Below are positions 43,297 to 53,058 of a DNA stretch of 64,000 bases, one piece after another. The DNA lies in NCBI GenBank assembly GCA_964525995.1, contig CAZGIM010000005.1, positions 124,001-188,000 on the forward strand, written 5' to 3'. This stretch comes from CAIVAT01 sp964525995. Its GTDB lineage: Bacteria; Bacteroidota; Bacteroidia; Bacteroidales; FEN-979. The notes under the pieces were generated by a model. The model did not search any database, was not told where the DNA came from, and saw only the letters and a list, made by a program, of their open reading frames with translations. Position 1 is the stretch's first letter, and every line of letters begins with the position of its first letter. The position numbers were made by a program, and so were the translations under genes.

Positions 43297-44040
43297 TCAA
43301 TCCTTAATACAACGAACGGAGAATCCGTAATTCCTGGCTGGGAAATAACGAATGCATCCATCCTGACCCACATAAAGGAAACGACACCATGCCGAACAAT
43401 TATCAGCCTTGGTACTGCTCCAAAAAGTACAATTAACATAAAATGCACCCGAAGAATTATCGCGCTGGCCTGCCGGTACAGCAGTAAACCCGCTTTCGTT
43501 TGTTGCATTCGGATCGAGAATAGCCCAGTGTGGCCGTTCTTTCTCTTTCATTTTTCCTCCGGCCACCGAATCACCTCCCAGGAAGTTGGTCAACGTAGTC
43601 CACTCTTCATCTGTCGGTACATGCCAACCCAATGGAGCCAGGTTGCGGCTGTCGTTGACCGCTAACCAATTATACAACCTGCCAAAGGTGGCAATCGTAT
43701 CAACATTCTCCGTGTTGTTAAAATTGCAATAACCCCCTGCGGTCAATCCCGTCCACCCCGTCCACTCTTCATCCGGTTTAATTTGCGGAATCGGATCGCC
43801 ATTTCGATACCTTGTTGTCCTAAGGTTTTCAGCCATCCAGGTTTGAGTCCCGATTGTGATTGTTTTGTAAATATTGCCATCTATATCCGTCATTGTTTCA
43901 TACGATTTATCGGGATTAAAAATCGCAAAAGTTCTTCCGTTATAGGGATTGACCGAAACCGTTTCCTCTTCCTTTTTGCAGCCATATATAAAGGCAGCAA
44001 ACAGCCCAACCATAATAATAAAAAGCCGAAGATGTTTCAT
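43297..44040 (-). CDS. FISUMP-domain lipoprotein
   Basis: The start at 44040 gives MKHLRLFIIMVGLFAAFIYG followed by CKKEEE, a lipoprotein signal with the lipid-bearing Cys at residue 21. The rest of the 247-residue protein is one FISUMP domain (TWMAENLRTTRYRNG, LYNWLAVND, PLGWHVPT, FWSSTK, YGFSVRCIKD), without the beta and sorting-like domains of the other paralogs. In the segment after FWSST, 19 of 26 codons end in T or C. It is closest in layout to the FISUMP part of the PI-PLC fusion (3278-4858). Confidence 0.9.
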   Translation of the reverse strand: MKHLRLFIIMVGLFAAFIYGCKKEEETVSVNPYNGRTFAIFNPDKSYETMTDIDGNIYKTITIGTQTWMAENLRTTRYRNGDPIPQIKPDEEWTGWTGLTAGGYCNFNNTENVDTIATFGRLYNWLAVNDSRNLAPLGWHVPTDEEWTTLTNFLGGDSVAGGKMKEKERPHWAILDPNATNESGFTAVPAGQRDNSSGAFYVNCTFWSSTKADNCSAWCRFLYVGQDGCIRYFPARNYGFSVRCIKD

Positions 44041-44202
44041 ATCTGAATGGATAAATTGACTGTTGTAAACATGCGAACATATTCCTGACATCCAAATTTA
44101 TCAAAAATATGTTTTTCTTTCTAATATTATAAATTATTTTATTTGCCTTGCCATTCAAAAGCCTGAAAGTGCATAAGGCGTCTGCCTGCCCGGTCGCGTT
44201 AT

Positions 44203-47007
44203 TCAGTTTTTGATATGTTTCCTGATTAACGCAAGCAAATCTTCCTTCTTTACCGGTTTAGCGATGTGATCATCGCAGCCTGCCTCCAGCGCCTTTTGCC
44301 TGTCGGCCATCGCCGCATGAGCGGTTTGGGCGATGATGGTAACACCCGGGTTGAAGGCCCGGATCGCACGGGTAGTCTCATACCCGTCGCCCCCGGGAAT
44401 CCTGATATCCATCAGGATCACATCCAAATCGGGATGGTCCGATGCAACACGGACAGCCTCCTCTCCGGTTACGGCAAAATGGAGGTCCCGTGCCAACTCC
44501 TGTAGGATGATACGCAAATACTCAATGGATGCCTGGTCGTCTTCAACCACCAGAATGTTGATCTTTTGATTATCGGTCTGGTCTGACGCCTGCAGCGAGG
44601 GCTGGACGGCCGGAACCGGAGTTGAAGGGGCGGAACCATGCAGTGGCAGCGTTAAGGTGAAAACAGATCCTTTCCCGGGAGTTGATCTTACGTGGATTGT
44701 CCCGCCCAGGAACTCTGCATAGGATTTGCTGATCGACAACCCAAGCCCGGAACCTTCATAAATCCTCGAAGGATCAGGATCTACCTGCTCAAAACGGTTA
44801 AAAATAGCTTCAAGCTTATTCTCCGGAATCCCGATACCTGAATCTTTGACGCTGAATTTCAATTGTTCCGCTGTCACGATCAATTTCACATGAATGAAGC
44901 CACTGTCGGTGTATTTTATGGCATTCTTGATCAGATTGGTCACGATGGAGGTGAATTTTCCCTTGTCGGTATGAACCACCGAACCGGACGGTTCAGCCTC
45001 AACATGGAACAGGAGCCCCTTTTTCTCGGCTTCGGGCCGCAGGAAGTTGCACAGCTCAACCATCGTTTCGTACGTATTCATTTCTGATATCAGCAGACTC
45101 AATTGTCCCGTCTCAATCATCGACACTTCAATAATATCGTTGAGGGTACTCAACATCCTTTGTCCGCTTTTGTGAATAATATCGATATACCGGTCCTTCT
45201 CTTCCCCGGTCAGATCCGGCTCAGAAAGCAGGTTGGTAAAGCCGAGAATCCCGTTCATGGGAGTCCGGATTTCATGGCTCATGTTCGCAAGAAAAGCCGA
45301 TTTGAGCCTGTTGCTTTCCTCGGCGGCCTCCTTTGCCCGGATGATCTCCGATTCAATCCTTTTTCTTTCGGTGATGTCGGTATTGAATCCATGCCACAGG
45401 ATTGTACCATCAGCCAGCTTCTCCGGCGTGGATTGCCCGTACATCCACCGGGTCTCCTTCCCCGGAACATTCACCCGGTATTCACACTGCCAGGGTGTCA
45501 GCAATTCAGCCGATTCTGCAATCGACCGAAGGACTTCAGGCCGGTCGTCGGGATGGAAAACCGCGATGATGGGAGAAAAATCATCTTTGACATCCTGGGG
45601 TGAACAACCAAATATTTCCCGAATGGCATCGGTGGTGAAGGGGACACAGTAAGATCCGTCGGGCCGCTTCATGAATTGATAAATCATCCCGGGAACATGC
45701 TTCGACAATTTTCCAAGTGTGATATCATTCTCTTTTAACGCATTTTCAACACGCTTGCGTTCAGAAATATCAAGATAACTGCCTAAAACCCCGACTACCT
45801 TACCTGCATCGTCCTTTAACGGTACCTTGCTGGTTAAAAGATAATTGACGATCCCGCCGGGCCCGGTTTTTTGTTCTTCATACAGGATCTTTGATTCACC
45901 CGATTCAAGTACCGAACAGTCATCATTCCGGTAGTTCCCGGCTACCGCACTCCAGGGAAGCGACAGGTCGTCCTTTCCGATAATATCATCGGGGCTGGAA
46001 AACCCGGCATCCTCTGCAAACGACTTATTGCAACCGACATAAACTGAATCGGAATTTTTCCAGAATATGCGAACCGGTATTGAATCCAGAATGGCATGAA
46101 GCAACTCATTGGTTTTCTGCAATTCCCGGTTGGCAAGGTCGAGGGAGTTACCAAAATTCCGGGCGATCCAATAAAAAAGATAACCGGCAACAGTGATAAA
46201 GATCAGCTCCAGGACAAGCACGGTATAAACCGGGTGGGTGCCCAGGATTGGCAATATTCTGATGGTGATAAAATCCTCTAAAAATATCAGCGCCAGGGTC
46301 ACAGGAAGAAATAATTTAAACAACCGTGCCCTGATCGAACCGCTTTGAATTCGCCTCACAATATAGGTCTCTTTATCTGCTGTGGTAATCAGTCCGAGGA
46401 ATATCATCAGGAACATCCCTGTAGCGAGTGCCGATGGCGGTATGAAGTCGCCCTGGTAATAAAACGGTGCGCCATACATGTATCCCATAAACAAAATGGC
46501 GCTTGCGATCAGCATCACCAGGATAAGTATAACACGTACGGTTTGCCAGGTCTTGCTTTTTGACGCGGAGAGGAGAAATATACAGCCTGAAGTTACAAAT
46601 ATCAATGCCGTGACCAGCGAAATATGCTCTATCATGAACGGAAGGTCATGTTGCGGAAAGTTAAAGAAATGTTCCAATCCTGTCGGGATATTCATCATTC
46701 GCGAAATAGCCAGAAACCCTGAAAGGAGAACAACCAGGGAGGCAGGCAGCAGGAACAGGAGTCGATTTTTATTGGTTTTTTGAAAACGGATCAGTGCAAG
46801 AAGCGCCAAACTGCATATGACAAACAAGAAGATCGTTATAGGGGCAATCGGAACCTGGGTATCAGCAAACCGGGTCAACCACATCGTCCCGCTTATCCAT
46901 CCGGTCAACGATATAAGTCCGATAAGAATAACCAGCCAGGCTACCGCAACTGCAAACCGGTTTGATTTCCTGAACCGGGGCCCCTCATTATGTAGGAGAT
47001 TATTCAT
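44203..47007 (-). CDS. Hybrid sensor histidine kinase with PAS domains and C-terminal receiver
   Basis: The protein has 934 residues. About eight membrane helices occupy residues 18-280, in place of a periplasmic sensor. Two PAS domains follow (about 300-420 and 430-550, both ending DISERKR or DITERKR). HisKA has the phospho-His at about 578 (NMSHEIRTPMNGIL), the ATPase domain shows NLIKNAIKYT, DSGIGIP and GSGLGLSISK, and the receiver has acidic EDD and Asp867 (ILMDIRIPGGDG). Phosphate would pass His to Asp within the chain and then to an unknown partner. The gene stands alone; an inverted repeat lies 43 bases upstream of its start. Confidence 0.93.
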   Translation of the reverse strand: MNNLLHNEGPRFRKSNRFAVAVAWLVILIGLISLTGWISGTMWLTRFADTQVPIAPITIFLFVICSLALLALIRFQKTNKNRLLFLLPASLVVLLSGFLAISRMMNIPTGLEHFFNFPQHDLPFMIEHISLVTALIFVTSGCIFLLSASKSKTWQTVRVILILVMLIASAILFMGYMYGAPFYYQGDFIPPSALATGMFLMIFLGLITTADKETYIVRRIQSGSIRARLFKLFLPVTLALIFLEDFITIRILPILGTHPVYTVLVLELIFITVAGYLFYWIARNFGNSLDLANRELQKTNELLHAILDSIPVRIFWKNSDSVYVGCNKSFAEDAGFSSPDDIIGKDDLSLPWSAVAGNYRNDDCSVLESGESKILYEEQKTGPGGIVNYLLTSKVPLKDDAGKVVGVLGSYLDISERKRVENALKENDITLGKLSKHVPGMIYQFMKRPDGSYCVPFTTDAIREIFGCSPQDVKDDFSPIIAVFHPDDRPEVLRSIAESAELLTPWQCEYRVNVPGKETRWMYGQSTPEKLADGTILWHGFNTDITERKRIESEIIRAKEAAEESNRLKSAFLANMSHEIRTPMNGILGFTNLLSEPDLTGEEKDRYIDIIHKSGQRMLSTLNDIIEVSMIETGQLSLLISEMNTYETMVELCNFLRPEAEKKGLLFHVEAEPSGSVVHTDKGKFTSIVTNLIKNAIKYTDSGFIHVKLIVTAEQLKFSVKDSGIGIPENKLEAIFNRFEQVDPDPSRIYEGSGLGLSISKSYAEFLGGTIHVRSTPGKGSVFTLTLPLHGSAPSTPVPAVQPSLQASDQTDNQKINILVVEDDQASIEYLRIILQELARDLHFAVTGEEAVRVASDHPDLDVILMDIRIPGGDGYETTRAIRAFNPGVTIIAQTAHAAMADRQKALEAGCDDHIAKPVKKEDLLALIRKHIKN

Positions 47008-47049
47008 AGGTCAGGTTTTGAAAATCAAATATACAATACAAAAACGCAT

Positions 47050-47069
47050 GAAGTCAATCACATGACTTC
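47050..47069. promoter_or_regulatory. Inverted repeat upstream of the hybrid kinase
   Basis: GAAGTCA (47050-47056) and TGACTTC (47063-47069) form a perfect 7-base dyad with a 6-base spacer, 43 bases upstream of the kinase start. The spacing and symmetry suit a dimeric regulator's operator or a short hairpin. There is no experimental or family evidence. Confidence 0.3.
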
Positions 47070-47167
47070 GAAGTACATGCTTCAATACCTACCCATCTTC
47101 CGATTCCCGGCGGTGTGCTACGTTAAGTCAGCGAACAGCGGTCAGTATCCTGTCCCTGTCAGGAAGT

Positions 47168-47992
47168 TCAGAATTTGAACTTTACGCCGAAATTCACCGC
47201 AAAAGTGCTGAAGGGAAAAGTCTCGCGCAGCGCTTTCCGGGGATTATCGTGTGAAGGATTTACATCAAACTCGATTTTATCCACGTATTCCGTCTTCTTT
47301 TGATAGGTCGTCAGTGTCGAAAGCCGGTCTTCACCGTTAACAGTGTATTCGATGACTTCACTGTAGTTGGGCGACCAGGTTGCATGCGAGAAGGAGAGTT
47401 CGACAAAGAGGTTGATGAGCTTGTTGAGGTTGAAATCGCACCCACCGGTGGCAGAATACCCAAGCGCCACCCCGCCGTAAAAACTGTTGGTTAACTCGGC
47501 GCTCTGCGGAGGATTCACGGTCGGATTTTCCGTTTTATAACGTTCGAACAGCATCGGGAAGGCTCCGATAAGCAGTCCGAAGCAGGCATAAGGATTAACC
47601 TTTTCCAACCCCGCCGTGATGACGATTCCCGGGATAAAACTGATTAGATCGCCGGCAATCTTTACCTCCGATCTGGATGATCCGAGCAGGCTCGATACCG
47701 AATCACTTCCGGTCGGGAAACCCATAAATCCGTTAACAGTCAGATCCACGCCCACATATTTGTTGAACAGGTATCCGAATGAGAGGTTGCCGTTGACCCC
47801 GTTGCCAATCCCGACCGGGACAACCGACAAGTACGAGGAGGTTCCGTCGGTTTCATACTTATAAATCAGATCGAGACTTGCAGAGGTGCTGATGCCTCCG
47901 CCGACACCTACACGGGCGTAAAATTTCTGCGCGTGGGTCATGTTCCATCCCACGAGCGAAATCAGGATGATGCAAATAATCTTTTTTTTCAT
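47168..47992 (-). CDS. Outer-membrane beta-barrel protein
   Basis: The protein has 274 residues with a signal peptide ending THAQ. Alternating strands and Gly-rich turns (YARVGVGGGISTSASLDLI, GYLFNKYVGVDLTVNGF, NPYACFGLLIGAF, FYGGVALGYSATGG) and the C-terminal FAVNFGVKFKF, which ends in Phe, fit an eight- to ten-stranded outer-membrane barrel of the OmpA/porin-like type. Function is unknown. It stands alone on the minus strand between the kinase and a frameshifted membrane protein. Confidence 0.85.
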   Translation of the reverse strand: MKKKIICIILISLVGWNMTHAQKFYARVGVGGGISTSASLDLIYKYETDGTSSYLSVVPVGIGNGVNGNLSFGYLFNKYVGVDLTVNGFMGFPTGSDSVSSLLGSSRSEVKIAGDLISFIPGIVITAGLEKVNPYACFGLLIGAFPMLFERYKTENPTVNPPQSAELTNSFYGGVALGYSATGGCDFNLNKLINLFVELSFSHATWSPNYSEVIEYTVNGEDRLSTLTTYQKKTEYVDKIEFDVNPSHDNPRKALRETFPFSTFAVNFGVKFKF

Positions 47993-48076
47993 GACTTTTT
48001 TTGATTGTGGGTTTGTTGTTTTATTAGGTTTTAAATGTTTATGGATAAGATTTTATATTGCAGGAAACCGATTCCG

Positions 48077-48464
48077 TTAAAATTCCATATTTTTCAATGT
48101 CATCACAACCGGGTAAATCAATCCCAGAATCAAAAGTACAACAATGAACGGGCGGTTGATGTTCTGCCCTGATCCCCCAGTCACAAAACCAGACCACCAG
48201 CGATATGACCGCATAGGACAACATGGCTATTGCAGATTGGAGCTGGTAATTGCTGCCGGTTTCATACCCTTTTAGCGCCGCGGCCTCCTCACCAAAGAAC
48301 AATCCTTCGAGTCCCGATAACCCGGCTATGGCGGTAATGATTACCGGTATCATGAAATGCAACTGCACGATGGGATCATACGCTTTTGCAAATCCAATGC
48401 TGTACCCGATAAAAAAAGCAAGGCAAACGATTACAATTCGCAGAATATCTAAAAATCTTAACAT
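48077..48464 (-). pseudogene. Small membrane protein with a G-tract frameshift
   Basis: From the ATG at 48464 the frame reads LRFLDILRIVIVCLAFFIGY then MIPVIITAIAGLSGLEGLF and AIAMLSYAVISLVVWF. Removing one G from a GGGGG run (48174-48178) gives DWGSGQNINRPFIVVLLILG then LIYPVVMTLKNMEF and a stop at 48077, a clean fourth membrane helix. As written, the frame instead runs into a polar tail ending at 48039. The tract could be a sequencing slip, a mutation, or a phase-variable site. Confidence 0.6.
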
Positions 48465-48588
48465 CTTGATATCAAAAAATATAAAGCGAAATTTGGATAA
48501 CAAAGAACTTCAAGAAATAATGATGAATTATGAATCCCCGAATGTGTAAAAATATATTAATTTTATGAGATCTTCAAATATATAAATC

Positions 48589-49391
48589 ATGAAAACATAT
48601 TTTCTTCGGATATTAATCCTGGTCCTTTTACTGGCAGTGATTTCCTGCAAAAAGGATGATCCGGAAAACAACAACGGGAACGATCCGACGCCCCTTACCC
48701 TGAACGGGAACGTACAGAAGGGTCCCTTCATCACCGGTATCACACCTTTTTGATGGAGATACTCTCACTCACAGCAGAATTAACCCAGCTTTTATCGGCC
48801 ATGAGTTTTGATTTTAAGGAGGATGGCGTCATTGGCAGTCAAAAAGTCAAGGATACCCTGCTGCATAACATCTCCCGGGCAAACCTCACAAAGATCAGGC
48901 AAAACCTGGAGAAACGTTATGCAGATCTCGGTCTGACAGTTTCGATCCCTGATTTTGAAAAATATGTCGACATCATCCAGAAACACCTTTCGGAAATCAT
49001 ATACACGGATTTCATCTATCCCGAACAAGCTTCACCTTACATTCAGTTTCAGGGCGATACCACGGCATGGACAATGAATTTCTTGAACCTGAACACCTTT
49101 GTTTACGGATCGAACCGCGACTATTGTGTGGCCGCCATCGTTCCTTTTGATTCGGTTCTCACCGTAAAATTCAAAATCCTCTCGGGAAGTTATGCAGTTA
49201 CGCCACCGGGTCACGGATGGCAGGTGATTCAGAAAAATTCTTCGGGAATGACCCTCCGTTCCACGTTGCAGAATACCATCATTACCCTGCCGCTTGGATT
49301 TCGTTCCTGGCCACCGGCAAGCGCAACCATCGAGATTTATCAAAACGATACCATTACACCCGACCGGGTGAAGAATATCACCATCCAGTAA
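48589..49391 (+). pseudogene. Lipoprotein gene with internal deletion
   Basis: The 5' part encodes a 54-residue lipoprotein start (MKTYFLRILILVLLLAVISC, then LNGNVQKGPFITG) and stops at 48751-48753. The TGATGG overlap opens a different frame at 48753, which reads ILSLTAELTQLLSAMSFDFK, SIPDFEKYVDIIQKHLSEII and then a beta-rich tail to 49391. In intact relatives as I recall them, a long beta domain separates GNVQKGPF from the helical segment, so the middle appears deleted and the frame lost. The 3' part could still be expressed without its signal. Confidence 0.55.
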
Positions 49392-49428
49392 TGAAGTGGG
49401 CGTAAAAAGGGCGTTACCGGATAGTTGA

Positions 49429-51426
49429 TTAATGACGGATAACCAGTTTCAGTTGTGCGGCGTATTTTCCGGCAGTAATTTTACACAGGTAGAGACCGGA
49501 ACTGAAGGAAGAAAGATCCAAGGTCATATTTTGGCTCCCGCGCGACCGGAATTCAGGCTGTGAACTCCATAGTACCCGGCCATAAACATCCGAAATATCT
49601 ACAGTAACCATAGAGGACTCTTCAAGCACGAACTGCAACAAGGATGACCCGGTTGCGGGATTGGGTGTGCACCGGATGGCCGACAAACCATTATTCGCCC
49701 GGTCTCCGGAAGCCGAAACCATTGTGCTTCCTCCTTTTAAGACAATCTGGTTCAAAGGATCGAACATAAAATAAACAGGCTGTTTGTCGAAATTCCATCC
49801 GAATTGCTGATTATTCGCCTCATTCATCACGCGGAAAAGGGTATCGCTGTTATCGGCAAATCTGATCTTCAGCTCAACAGGCATCTTGAAGAAAGATGCC
49901 CCTGACTGGACCTGCTTCAAGAAAAAATTAACCTTCCACTGGCCCGATCCCAGGTCTTCAAAATTATAAGTATTCTCATACACCGGATGGTTTGGCTGAT
50001 AGATCCACTGGTCGAAAAACCAGCTGTAATCCGTTCCGGCCACACTGTTCACATGATCCCTGAAGTCGGTGATCGTGGCGGAGTGAAACTTTAACGCGGG
50101 ATCGGAAAGATAGGATTGCAGGGTCAGGAAAAACAAGGAATCCCCCAAAACATAACGCAACATATGGGTTACACAGGCGCCTTTCATGTATGTGATCGCG
50201 TAATTGAACATGGTATCTTCCGATGGGGTGTTAACAGCCCATGAAGGCAGCGATATGGCCCAGCCGGGATTGTACTGAAGATAATAGAGCGCATTCTGAT
50301 CGATCTGTGCCTTGTACATCGGAAATCCCCCGTTTTTCTCCGCCCAGAAGGCTTCCGACCAGGTACCTAAACCCTCGTTGACCCAGATATCAGCCCAGGT
50401 TTTACAGGTTACCAGATCGCCGAACCAGTGATGGGAGAACTCATGCGCCGCAAGTCCTTCTCCCCAGCAATCCGGACAAATTGTGATCAGGGTCTGGTTT
50501 TCCATCCCTCCCCACGAGAACTGGTTATCGAGTGCGGCAAATCCGATCTTCTCAAACGGATATTCAACATAATGTTGCGAATACCAATCGGCCATCTCAG
50601 GAATCAATCCCTCCACCAGCGACGGATTTTCACCTAAGTTGAAATAGTAAAGGCATGGAATACTGTCATTTGGATTCGACAACTTATGCCAGTAACGGGT
50701 ATGCATCTGGTAATTCACTTTAGAGGCGAATGCCATGAGGTAAGTGGCCGCCGGGTTATCGGAGATCCAATGATAGACCAGCGTATCGCCGGTTAGCGTC
50801 GAATCGGCCAACCGGCCGTTTGACCCCAGACGCGCGTTTGATTTTACCCTGGCGGTAATATCGCACTGCGCTTTGTCCGACGGATGGTCTTTGCAGGGCA
50901 TCCACTTCCGCGCTCCCTCGGGTTCACTGTCGGTAAAAACCATCCCGTTGTTGCAGTAAAACCCCTGGTCCACTACGTTCTTGTGACGAAAGTAAACCTT
51001 CACCGCTACGGTGTCGCCCGGAGAATAGGTCTGGTCGAGCTGAATAGTCAGCAGATCGGAATTATGACTGAACGAAACCCCGGCCATTTTTACGGAATCG
51101 ATGATAATGGAATAGTTGTTTGCATTGAGGGCGATCTGGTTTAAAGTAGAATCAACTTTAAAATGGATGCTGCAGATCCCTTTGTAATTTCTTGGGTAAG
51201 GCGACGAATAGCAAGAATAAAGATGGAAGTCAAGGGTGTATTTCAGTACATCAAACGTCCTTGAAGGCGCCTGGTCGATATTAATCTGACGAAAGATTCC
51301 GTTTGTTCCGTTCGATTTCTTTTCCGAGCAGATCATCGCGGCACCGGGTACAGTCAATCCCTGTCCGACAATCATTCCGGCGCTCATCAGGTAAAAAGCC
51401 AATCCGATAAGTACATTTCGCAGCAT
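49429..51426 (-). CDS. Secreted M1-family aminopeptidase with T9SS sorting domain
   Basis: The protein has 665 residues with a signal peptide ending IVGQG. The exopeptidase motif GGMEN lies at about 306-310, the zinc site HEFSHH at 328-333 and the third zinc ligand Glu351 in VNEGLGTWSE. M1 peptidases remove N-terminal residues from peptides. The C-terminal 75 residues (CTPNPATGSSLLQFVL, DVYGRVLW, SSGLYLCKIT) are a T9SS type A sorting domain, so the enzyme should work at the cell surface on external peptides. It is shorter than the 850-residue cytoplasmic PepN type because the last helical domain is replaced. Confidence 0.93.
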   Translation of the reverse strand: MLRNVLIGLAFYLMSAGMIVGQGLTVPGAAMICSEKKSNGTNGIFRQINIDQAPSRTFDVLKYTLDFHLYSCYSSPYPRNYKGICSIHFKVDSTLNQIALNANNYSIIIDSVKMAGVSFSHNSDLLTIQLDQTYSPGDTVAVKVYFRHKNVVDQGFYCNNGMVFTDSEPEGARKWMPCKDHPSDKAQCDITARVKSNARLGSNGRLADSTLTGDTLVYHWISDNPAATYLMAFASKVNYQMHTRYWHKLSNPNDSIPCLYYFNLGENPSLVEGLIPEMADWYSQHYVEYPFEKIGFAALDNQFSWGGMENQTLITICPDCWGEGLAAHEFSHHWFGDLVTCKTWADIWVNEGLGTWSEAFWAEKNGGFPMYKAQIDQNALYYLQYNPGWAISLPSWAVNTPSEDTMFNYAITYMKGACVTHMLRYVLGDSLFFLTLQSYLSDPALKFHSATITDFRDHVNSVAGTDYSWFFDQWIYQPNHPVYENTYNFEDLGSGQWKVNFFLKQVQSGASFFKMPVELKIRFADNSDTLFRVMNEANNQQFGWNFDKQPVYFMFDPLNQIVLKGGSTMVSASGDRANNGLSAIRCTPNPATGSSLLQFVLEESSMVTVDISDVYGRVLWSSQPEFRSRGSQNMTLDLSSFSSGLYLCKITAGKYAAQLKLVIRH

Positions 51427-51487
51427 AGTAGCGTTTTTAAATAGTTTACAAGTTAAATGTCATATCATATTACAGTCACAGGATTCT

Positions 51488-52756
51488 CTACCAAAAAAAA
51501 GTTTTTCCTTTTTCAGATTTTTGATCAAACCGTTCAAAAGTCCAGCAATAGAAACCGGGGGCGAGCGCAACAATCACTTTCATACCGAATTGGATCCTCA
51601 CCTGTTTCACTATTCTTCCCGCCTGATCAAACAGCGTCAATACCCCGTCACCGGCACGATTCACAACATTCATAATTCCCTGATCAACCCGGAGAAACGT
51701 TAAACTGCTCTTCTCCGTGTGATGGTTCCCACCTCCCGTAACAACTACGGTCACCTCATGTGTTATGGAATCATAAAAGCAACTATCGCCTGCTCGCAGG
51801 GTGACGGAATAAACCCCTGCATCCGCATAACAATGAATCGGTTCATATTCTTCAGCGGTGAAGCCATCGCCAAAATCCCAATGCCAGGTATTGGCATTCA
51901 GGCTCAGATTTTCAGTAAAAAGTGAATCCTCAGCGACAAAGTAGTTAAAGGAGGCCTGTGGCTCATTGCTCCATAAGTTCCATACGCCCGGATAACCGAA
52001 AACCACGCTGTCGGCTGACTGTTGAAGATACAGGGCTGTGTCGGGCTGAAGTCCTGCCGTGAACGATAAGCCCACCGGTGATTTGTGAAACAAAACGGCA
52101 TAAAATACGCAGGCAGCAAGATAGCTGCCATTCAGGTTCGGATGCGAATCATCCCCGGCATGTAAAACGATTCCGGAATTCTGAATGACTTTACGCCATG
52201 CTTCTCCCACCGGTGCAATCCCGCTGTCGGTAGTATCGGCAGTTAATTTATAAGCGCGGGTCAGCGAATCCTGCATCTCGAAATAATTTTCGAATGGTAC
52301 ACTGCAATAAGCGGGAGTAAAACACTGGATACCCCCGAAACGCCTGCCCCAGGTGAGAAAGAAGAGCAAACGGCCACATTTGTCGCCGGAAATAACGCTA
52401 TCGCGTAATACTAAACAAGAAGGTATCATGCAACTGTCGCGTAGTACAGGTATTGAGGGGATCTGACTCTGCTCCTGAAGTACCACGAAGTCCCAGTCGT
52501 CGGAGGCGATCTTGGACAAGCTGACGGGATCTGTCGCATGGGCGATAGGATTCCAGCCCAGCGTGTAGCCACCCGGACAATTGTCATCGTGAACCAGCGA
52601 ATCACCTGCCGCGTGAGCAAGTGAAGCAATCAACCCCGGAAGATCGTTTACATAAGTATAGCTGTTACCCAAAAAAAGCGCTTTTCGGATTACCGGTTGG
52701 GTGAATCCCGTCGTTGAAAATAACAGGATGAATCCCCAAAGCGACAACTTCTTCAT
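51488..52756 (-). CDS. Secreted SGNH-hydrolase-like protein with PKD domain
   Basis: The start at 52756 gives MKKLSLWGFILLFSTTGFTQ, a signal peptide. The 422-residue protein has the nucleophile block ALFLGNSYTYVNDLP at about residue 30 and a DDSHPNLNGSYLAA block at about 205, which together give the Ser and Asp-His of SGNH/GDSL hydrolases. A PKD domain follows (WHWDFGDGFTAEEYEPIHCY). The C-terminus (GDGVLTLFDQAGRIVKQV) resembles a weak T9SS-type domain. SGNH enzymes deacetylate or hydrolyse esters on glycans and lipids; the target is unknown. Confidence 0.82.
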   Translation of the reverse strand: MKKLSLWGFILLFSTTGFTQPVIRKALFLGNSYTYVNDLPGLIASLAHAAGDSLVHDDNCPGGYTLGWNPIAHATDPVSLSKIASDDWDFVVLQEQSQIPSIPVLRDSCMIPSCLVLRDSVISGDKCGRLLFFLTWGRRFGGIQCFTPAYCSVPFENYFEMQDSLTRAYKLTADTTDSGIAPVGEAWRKVIQNSGIVLHAGDDSHPNLNGSYLAACVFYAVLFHKSPVGLSFTAGLQPDTALYLQQSADSVVFGYPGVWNLWSNEPQASFNYFVAEDSLFTENLSLNANTWHWDFGDGFTAEEYEPIHCYADAGVYSVTLRAGDSCFYDSITHEVTVVVTGGGNHHTEKSSLTFLRVDQGIMNVVNRAGDGVLTLFDQAGRIVKQVRIQFGMKVIVALAPGFYCWTFERFDQKSEKGKTFFW

Positions 52757-52871
52757 ATGCGCAAAGGTACAACTTTTAGGAACCCGGGAACTTACAAAGA
52801 TCACTATGAAATCCTGATATGTCATTTTGTTATTATAAGTTTTGTATTTAAGTCAGGAAATTCATTTAAAG

Positions 52872-53033
52872 ATGGGCAAAACACCGGTCATCATCCATGT
52901 TTTAAGGGCATTGATCTTCCTGTTAGTGATCCTGATGATCCTGGTTGGAACAGCATTTTTTCTGGTGCAGCGTGAATCGAAAAAGAATTTTCTTGCGGCC
53001 GACCTTTATAAAATTGTTGCCAGGCGTTTATAA
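52872..53033 (+). CDS. Small single-span membrane protein
   Basis: The ATG at 52872 gives a 53-residue protein: MGKTPVIIHVLRALIFLLVI then LMILVGTAFFLVQ forms one membrane helix, followed by a basic tail RESKKNFLAADLYKIVARRL. It sits between divergently oriented genes with about 115 bases on its left. Function unknown; the start and composition look like a real gene, but I cannot assign a family. Confidence 0.5.
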   Translation: MGKTPVIIHVLRALIFLLVILMILVGTAFFLVQRESKKNFLAADLYKIVARRL

Positions 53034-53058
53034 TCCTGAAAATAGAAAAGATTAAAAA

